In this document: positions 41,127 to 41,925 of the stretch, piece after piece
Layout: each line of letters starts with the position of its first letter
Position numbering within the stretch: position 1 is the stretch's first letter
DNA from: an uncultured Bacteroidales bacterium
GTDB lineage: Bacteria > Bacteroidota > Bacteroidia > Bacteroidales > UBA932
NCBI GenBank assembly: GCA_934675095.1
Contig: CAKUPC010000012.1
Span: 1 to 41,925 of the forward strand
Length of the DNA stretch: 41,925 bases
Reading direction: 5' to 3'
The notes under the pieces: model-generated
Told to the model about the DNA's origin: nothing
Databases searched by the model: none
The model's input: only the letters and a program-made list of their open reading frames with translations
Program-made: the position numbers and the translations under genes

Positions 41127-41925
41127 TTACTTGTTTTGTTGTTTTCGGCGGATTAGGATTCTTTTATACATACCATTCCCATTGACAACTGGTGCATCAT
41201 ACCTTGTATGGGGTTTCTTCAAATTCTCAATCATTCCATCTCCGCCTCTGTCTGTTGTCCATAGTATCTCAAATTGTTCTGGATTATATTTATAGAGAAA
41301 TGTAATAGGAACGCCCATAACCCCATAATAGTCAGAAGGAATTTCATTTGATTTACCGACTTCTATCGCTTTGTAGTTCTCGTATTCCGGATAATCGTCA
41401 GGATTATATGTCTTATATAGAATCAATTCCTCGTGTCTCTTGGCGATGTCAAGATTGGTAAACCAAGTTACGCCCGATACTCGTATCATGCCTGCACGGT
41501 GGTCGCCGGCTGACGCGATGTCTTCATACTTTGAGTAGAAATGCCCGGCACATCCTTTGAACCCGACTCCGAGCCACAATTTATTCTGCTGAATCAGAGG
41601 AAATATTTCCTTGTAAGTTATGGCATTCTGATGTCCGACAATCACAAATTTCTTGTCATATTTAATCAGCTGCGCCACACATTCCCTGAACAGGCTGAAC
41701 GGAGGATTTGTCACCACGATGTCCGCCTCTTTCAGAAGTTCGATGCACTCGGGGCTGCGGAAATCTCCGTCAGAATGCTCAAACTCACGATAGGGAATCT
41801 GTTTCGCGTCTTCCACGCTGTTGCACACTGGTGTACCCCCGTATATGGCATAGACGGCGCGGTCGCACTCGTTCATCGAGAACAGGTCAGGCTCGTTGTT
41901 CTTGTAGCAAGTGGTAATCAGGCGC
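41127..41925 (-). CDS. EcoRI-family adenine-specific DNA methyltransferase (5' end outside window)
   Basis: The minus-strand frame stays open to the window's edge; a methionine at 41876 is internal to a conserved region (preceded by RLITTCYKNNEPDLFS). Motif IV of N6-adenine methyltransferases is VVTNPPFSLFRE, followed by YDKKFVIVGHQNAITYKEIFPLIQ and the family segments GVTWFTNLDIAKRHEELIL and GVPITFLYKYNPEQFEI. These match the EcoRI modification methylase family (PF13651). The motif for S-adenosylmethionine binding would lie in the missing N-terminus. It is followed immediately by the DUF262-HNH gene. No EcoRI-type endonuclease gene is visible. Confidence 0.88.
   Translation of the reverse strand, partial: RLITTCYKNNEPDLFSMNECDRAVYAIYGGTPVCNSVEDAKQIPYREFEHSDGDFRSPECIELLKEADIVVTNPPFSLFRECVAQLIKYDKKFVIVGHQNAITYKEIFPLIQQNKLWLGVGFKGCAGHFYSKYEDIASAGDHRAGMIRVSGVTWFTNLDIAKRHEELILYKTYNPDDYPEYENYKAIEVGKSNEIPSDYYGVMGVPITFLYKYNPEQFEILWTTDRGGDGMIENLKKPHTRYDAPVVNGNGMYKRILIRRKQQNK

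Overview
The window looks like chromosomal DNA from a moderately GC-rich member of the Bacteroidales (Bacteroidota). The signs are repeated TAnnTTTG -7 promoter elements (several with TTTG about 19 bp upstream), almost no Shine-Dalgarno motifs, a membrane-anchored AraC-type regulator, a DUF3127 protein, a lipoprotein ending in a Fibrobacter-type paralogous domain, and a short SerA of the Bacteroides type without an ACT domain. I cannot name the genus.

Layout. 1-7.2 kb: housekeeping genes (end of shikimate dehydrogenase, ssb, membrane AraC regulator, nucleoside kinase, uvrA). 7.2-15 kb: an accessory stretch with two AAA/DUF4143 ATPases (A and B), a higBA toxin-antitoxin pair, a strongly folded 240-nt element that looks like a non-coding RNA, a long coiled-coil lipoprotein and two small unknown genes. 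15-22 kb: MBL hydrolase, deoxynucleoside kinase, acyl-CoA ligase, a sugar importer plus ROK glucokinase pair, and miaA. 22-28.6 kb: a pRiA4b ORF-3-like protein, a YigZ/IMPACT protein, and a four-gene operon serC-serA-DUF1015-glycerol-1-phosphate dehydrogenase with a clear promoter and terminator. 28.6-38.3 kb: DUF3127, FKBP lipoprotein, recQ, DUF308 membrane protein, dnaG, metG and murB. 38.3-41.9 kb: a second accessory stretch with a third AAA/DUF4143 ATPase (C), an unknown gene, and a likely defence pair (EcoRI-family adenine methyltransferase followed by a DUF262-HNH protein) running off the right edge.

Most interesting signals. (1) Three unrelated-in-place AAA/DUF4143 ATPase genes each have a private three-copy repeat array over their promoter, all with an identical TATATTTG -7 box. 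The arrays of B and C are palindromes spaced exactly 33 bp apart, that of A is a 23-bp direct repeat. This suggests a family of ATPases each with its own cognate operator. (2) A 203-nt, multi-bulge hairpin preceded by a promoter and a GNRA-capped hairpin and followed by a T6 tract, just upstream of the coiled-coil lipoprotein. (3) Two dispersed ~120-bp elements that share conserved loops while three separate stems change sequence but keep pairing, which is covariation visible from two copies. (4) The methyltransferase/DUF262-HNH pair. Smaller oddities include a REP-like palindrome inserted in frame in murB, a ~65-residue insertion in UvrA containing a diverged duplication, and a low-GC patch inside dnaG.
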